Shown here: in pieces, positions 61,446 to 64,000 of the stretch
Position numbering within the stretch: position 1 is the stretch's first letter
Layout: each line of letters starts with the position of its first letter
NCBI RefSeq assembly: GCF_027923585.1
Contig: NZ_BRPL01000004.1
Location: 62,001-126,000, forward strand
Length of the DNA stretch: 64,000 nt
Reading direction: 5' to 3'
DNA from: Philodulcilactobacillus myokonensis
Lineage (GTDB): Bacteria > Bacillota > Bacilli > Lactobacillales > Lactobacillaceae
Position numbers and translations under genes: made by a program
Notes under the pieces: model-generated
Told to the model about the DNA's origin: nothing
The model's input: only the letters and a program-made list of their open reading frames with translations
The model's database searches: none

Positions 61446-61484
61446 TTAAAAGAGATTGGGATAAAAATCCTAATCTCTTTTAAT
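61446..61484 (+). terminator. Terminator after the GntR-ABC-CPBP operon
   Basis: AAAAGAGATTGGGAT pairs with ATCCTAATCTCTTTT around an AAA loop, with Ts after it. Confidence 0.9.
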
Positions 61485-61791
61485 TATTATAAAGATATTG
61501 ATAAAAAATAAAATATTATAGTGATTGAAACCGTAATTGTATTTTGAATGGAATTAATCACATGAGTAATATTTTATTTGTATTTTAAACGAATCAGTGA
61601 TTAATAAGTTACAAACAACTTGTTTCATACCGTTATTTTATAAAATAAATTAGATTATTAAACGTTGCTATTGCTTTCTTTTTCTTTTATTAAAGATTAT
61701 ATGTTATTTGTTACTTTAACTAAATCGAAAAACATAAATAAAAAACTAATATAACAACAAATAAACATTTCAAAAGAAGGGAATAAACAAT
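61485..61791. other. Gene-free stretch before the ECF operon
   Basis: It is very AT-rich. I see no conserved riboswitch, T-box or hairpin chain. It presumably holds the promoter of the ECF operon, but no clear -35 and -10 pair was found. Confidence 0.5.
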
Positions 61792-62391
61792 TTGTTAAAT
61801 CATACAAAAGCGTACAAAATTTCAATTTTAGCATTATTTATTGCATTTATAATTATCCAAAATTATATTCCTTTATTTGGATACAGTCCGGTTGGACCAT
61901 TAAGCTTAACTACCATTCAAATTACGGTCATTATTGCTGGAATTATATTAGGACCAGTTGATGGTGGAATTGTCGGTGGAGTTTGGGGATTTTTATCTTT
62001 AATTAAAGCTTTCACCGCACCAAGCAGTCCGTTTGAACCATTAGTATTTACTAATCCATTGATTTCAATCCTACCCAGAATCTTAGTTGGCTTATTTGCT
62101 GGATATTTGTTTATCTTATTCGGTCATATTATTAAAAAAACAAGCATAAATATGATCATTACAGGTTTATTGGGCGCACTTTTAAATACCATTTTGGTTC
62201 TTGGCATGATTTATTTATTTTACCGCACCCCGGAAGTAGCGAAAGCTTATGGCGCATCAAACCCGGCAATGATTGGAAAATTACTATTAATTGTTGTTGG
62301 CACAAATGGTATCCCGGAAGCTATCCTGTCCGCCATTGTCACTCCGTTAATTGCTGATCCAATTTTACATTTTGTAAAACGTGATGATTAA
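61792..62391 (+). CDS. ECF transporter S component
   Basis: The 199-residue membrane protein has about six spans and belongs to the ECF_trnsprt S-component family: SPVGPLSLTTIQITVIIAG and ILGPVDGGIVGGVWGFLSL are the conserved core. The TIQIxVIIAG form resembles pantothenate (PanT-like) S components, though the vitamin cannot be fixed by eye. TTG 61792 follows AGAAGGGA. The ATPase genes ecfA1 and ecfA2 follow. Confidence 0.8.
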   Translation: MLNHTKAYKISILALFIAFIIIQNYIPLFGYSPVGPLSLTTIQITVIIAGIILGPVDGGIVGGVWGFLSLIKAFTAPSSPFEPLVFTNPLISILPRILVGLFAGYLFILFGHIIKKTSINMIITGLLGALLNTILVLGMIYLFYRTPEVAKAYGASNPAMIGKLLLIVVGTNGIPEAILSAIVTPLIADPILHFVKRDD

Positions 62392-62456
62392 TTATCAATT
62401 AATCGGTATAATAATATTATTATACTGATTTTTTTATTAAATAAAGGAGAAATATT

Positions 62457-63296
62457 TTGCATAACAATGCTATAAATATCAAAAATTTATCATTTAAGTA
62501 CCATCGAAATCATAATTTAGCCTTAAATCATATCAATTTAAATATTCAAGAAGGAAAATGGTCAACATTGCTCGGCAGCAATGGGAGTGGTAAATCAACC
62601 TTAATAAAATTAATAGTCGGTTTATTACAGCAGCAAGATGGTCAAATTAAAATTTTTGATCGAAAATTAAATGAAAATAACGCTGATGATTTCCGTTCCA
62701 ACATTGGAATGGTGTTTCAAAATCCAGAAAATCAATTTGTTGGATCAACCGTGTTAGAAGATGTCGTTTTTGGATTGGAAAATCAAAGAATGAATAGAGA
62801 TTTAATGCTTAAAAAAGTAAGATCAATCTTAAAGCAGGTTCAAATGTTAGATTTTATTAATCATAAACCAGAAGAATTATCTGGCGGACAAAAACAACGG
62901 GTGGCATTAGCAGGAGCAATGGTTTTACAACCTAAAATATTAATCTTAGATGAAGCGACAAGCATGTTGGATCCTGCAGGGAAAACATCCCTATTACAAT
63001 TAGTTAAACATATGCAGAGTCAAAATCAAATGACGGTATTAGCAATTACCCATGATATTAATGAAGTTAAATTTTCAGATTATATGATAATTTTAAATCA
63101 TGGTCGAATTAAATTTAGTGGAAATCCAAAAGAAGGGGTTTTAAAAGCATCCCTCTTAAAAAATTGTGGATTGGATCAGCCATTAGATATTAAAATCCAG
63201 AAATATTTATCATCCCATGGAATGAAGTTTAATCAATGGTTCATGAATCGAAAGGAGTTAATTGGTGCAATATGGCAATCCAATTCAAAAATGTAA
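62457..63296 (+). CDS. ecfA1: EcfA1, ECF transporter ATPase
   Basis: The 279-residue ATPase has LGSNGSGKST, the Q-loop NPENQFVGSTV, LSGGQKQR and ILDEATSMLDP. The FQNPENQF Q-loop is characteristic of EcfA. It energises S components together with EcfA2 and EcfT. TTG 62457 follows AAAGGAGA. The 3' end overlaps ecfA2 by 25 bases. Confidence 0.93.
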   Translation: MHNNAINIKNLSFKYHRNHNLALNHINLNIQEGKWSTLLGSNGSGKSTLIKLIVGLLQQQDGQIKIFDRKLNENNADDFRSNIGMVFQNPENQFVGSTVLEDVVFGLENQRMNRDLMLKKVRSILKQVQMLDFINHKPEELSGGQKQRVALAGAMVLQPKILILDEATSMLDPAGKTSLLQLVKHMQSQNQMTVLAITHDINEVKFSDYMIILNHGRIKFSGNPKEGVLKASLLKNCGLDQPLDIKIQKYLSSHGMKFNQWFMNRKELIGAIWQSNSKM

Positions 63297-64000
63297 GCTA
63301 TGTTTACCATCAAAATGCTAAGCAGCCATTTGAAGCATTAAAAAATATTAATTTTCATATTCAAACAGGTAGTTTAACGGCTATAATTGGTCAGACTGGA
63401 AGTGGTAAATCAACATTAATTCGTCATTTAAATGGACTACTTCATCCAACCAAGGGTGAGGTAATTATTGATCATTTTCACATTGATAATAAAACTGATG
63501 ATGCTAATTTATATGAACTTAGGAAAAAAGTTGGTGTTATTTTTCAATTCCCAGAACACCAATTATTTGCTAAAACGGTCTTAGATGACGTCTCATTTGG
63601 GTCCATTAATTTTGGTTTTAAAAAATCCATTGCAATTAAAAATGCTAAGGATAGTTTAAAACTACTTGGCGTTAATGAACATTGGTTTCACCAAGCACCA
63701 TTGGAATTGTCAGGAGGTCAAATGAGAAGGGTGGCATTAGCTGGTGTTTTAGCATTCCATCCTAAAATATTAGTCCTTGATGAACCAACTGCCGGTTTAG
63801 ATCCTAATGGTCACCGACAAATAATGGCAATTATTAAATCGTTACAAGTAGAACAGCACGTAACGATTATTATGGTGACACATTCAATGAATGACGTCGC
63901 TAATTACGCAGATCAAGTAATCGTGATGCAAAATGGAAAATTACTTCAATCAACTACTCCAAAAAAATTATTTCAAAATATTCCATTTTTAAAGCAACAT
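63272..64000 (+). CDS. ecfA2: EcfA2, ECF transporter ATPase (5' part, cut by window)
   Basis: The frame from ATG 63272 runs 243 codons to the window edge without a stop. It has GQTGSGKST, FQFPEHQLFAKTV, LSGGQMRR and LVLDEPTAGLDP, the EcfA2 pattern (FQFPExQLF). About 40 residues are missing. AAAGGAG at 63251-63257 is the likely ribosome binding site. EcfT is expected next. Confidence 0.92.
   Translation, partial: MAIQFKNVSYVYHQNAKQPFEALKNINFHIQTGSLTAIIGQTGSGKSTLIRHLNGLLHPTKGEVIIDHFHIDNKTDDANLYELRKKVGVIFQFPEHQLFAKTVLDDVSFGSINFGFKKSIAIKNAKDSLKLLGVNEHWFHQAPLELSGGQMRRVALAGVLAFHPKILVLDEPTAGLDPNGHRQIMAIIKSLQVEQHVTIIMVTHSMNDVANYADQVIVMQNGKLLQSTTPKKLFQNIPFLKQH

Overview
The window looks like chromosome of a low-GC Gram-positive bacterium of the family Lactobacillaceae, probably near Apilactobacillus or Fructilactobacillus. 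The reasons are the AT-rich base composition, strong AAGGAG ribosome binding sites with many TTG starts, Met T-boxes, ClpL, ECF transporter genes and a giant repeat-rich surface protein with C-terminal DUF5776-like modules. The genus is an inference. No rRNA, tRNA, CRISPR array, prophage or complete insertion sequence was seen.

Layout. 1-6739: the end of purQ, then purL-purF-purM-purN-purD, mostly with overlapping ends. 6740-10961: a possible 33-codon membrane peptide, then folD and glyA on the minus strand, divergent from a separately promoted purH. 11209-22521: a 3770-residue secreted surface protein with a pectate-lyase-like adhesive region and twenty in-phase 70-residue repeats, followed by a membrane glycosyltransferase and a small membrane protein. 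24476-31838: D-lactate dehydrogenase-like gene, small HTH protein, clpL, three tandem paralogous small proteins of unknown role, an amino acid permease, a frameshifted membrane gene and a flavoprotein. 31944-36400: D-serine dehydratase and thrC-thrB plus an ACT-domain gene. 36510-39174: small membrane proteins, paiA-like acetyltransferase, an acetyltransferase gene with an in-frame stop, and a YczE-like membrane protein.

39316-46942 is the most striking part. A seven-enzyme aromatic pathway cluster with an MFS transporter (chorismate mutase, aroC, aroA, tyrA, aroK, aroE, aroD) is preceded by a 22-codon leader ORF rich in Tyr and Phe codons. After it comes a chain of mutually exclusive hairpins ending in a strong terminator. 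This reads as ribosome-mediated attenuation, where Gram-positive relatives usually use T-boxes. The tyrA gene has a one-base frameshift at its start. An aminotransferase gene follows.

48258-53765 is a methionine module: two tandem T-box leaders with ATG specifiers before luxS, an SDR and an unknown protein, then a third Met T-box before metN-metI-metQ. 53861-55513: a secreted protein and a MazEF/PemIK-like toxin-antitoxin pair. 55606-61413: two divergent ABC transporter operons around a YtrA-type GntR regulator, ending in a CPBP-family membrane protease. 61792-64000: an ECF transporter S component with ecfA1 and the start of ecfA2, cut by the window edge.

Several genes are broken (tyrA, a GNAT gene, a small membrane gene, a fragment at 39316). 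This suggests ongoing gene loss or, for some, sequence errors.
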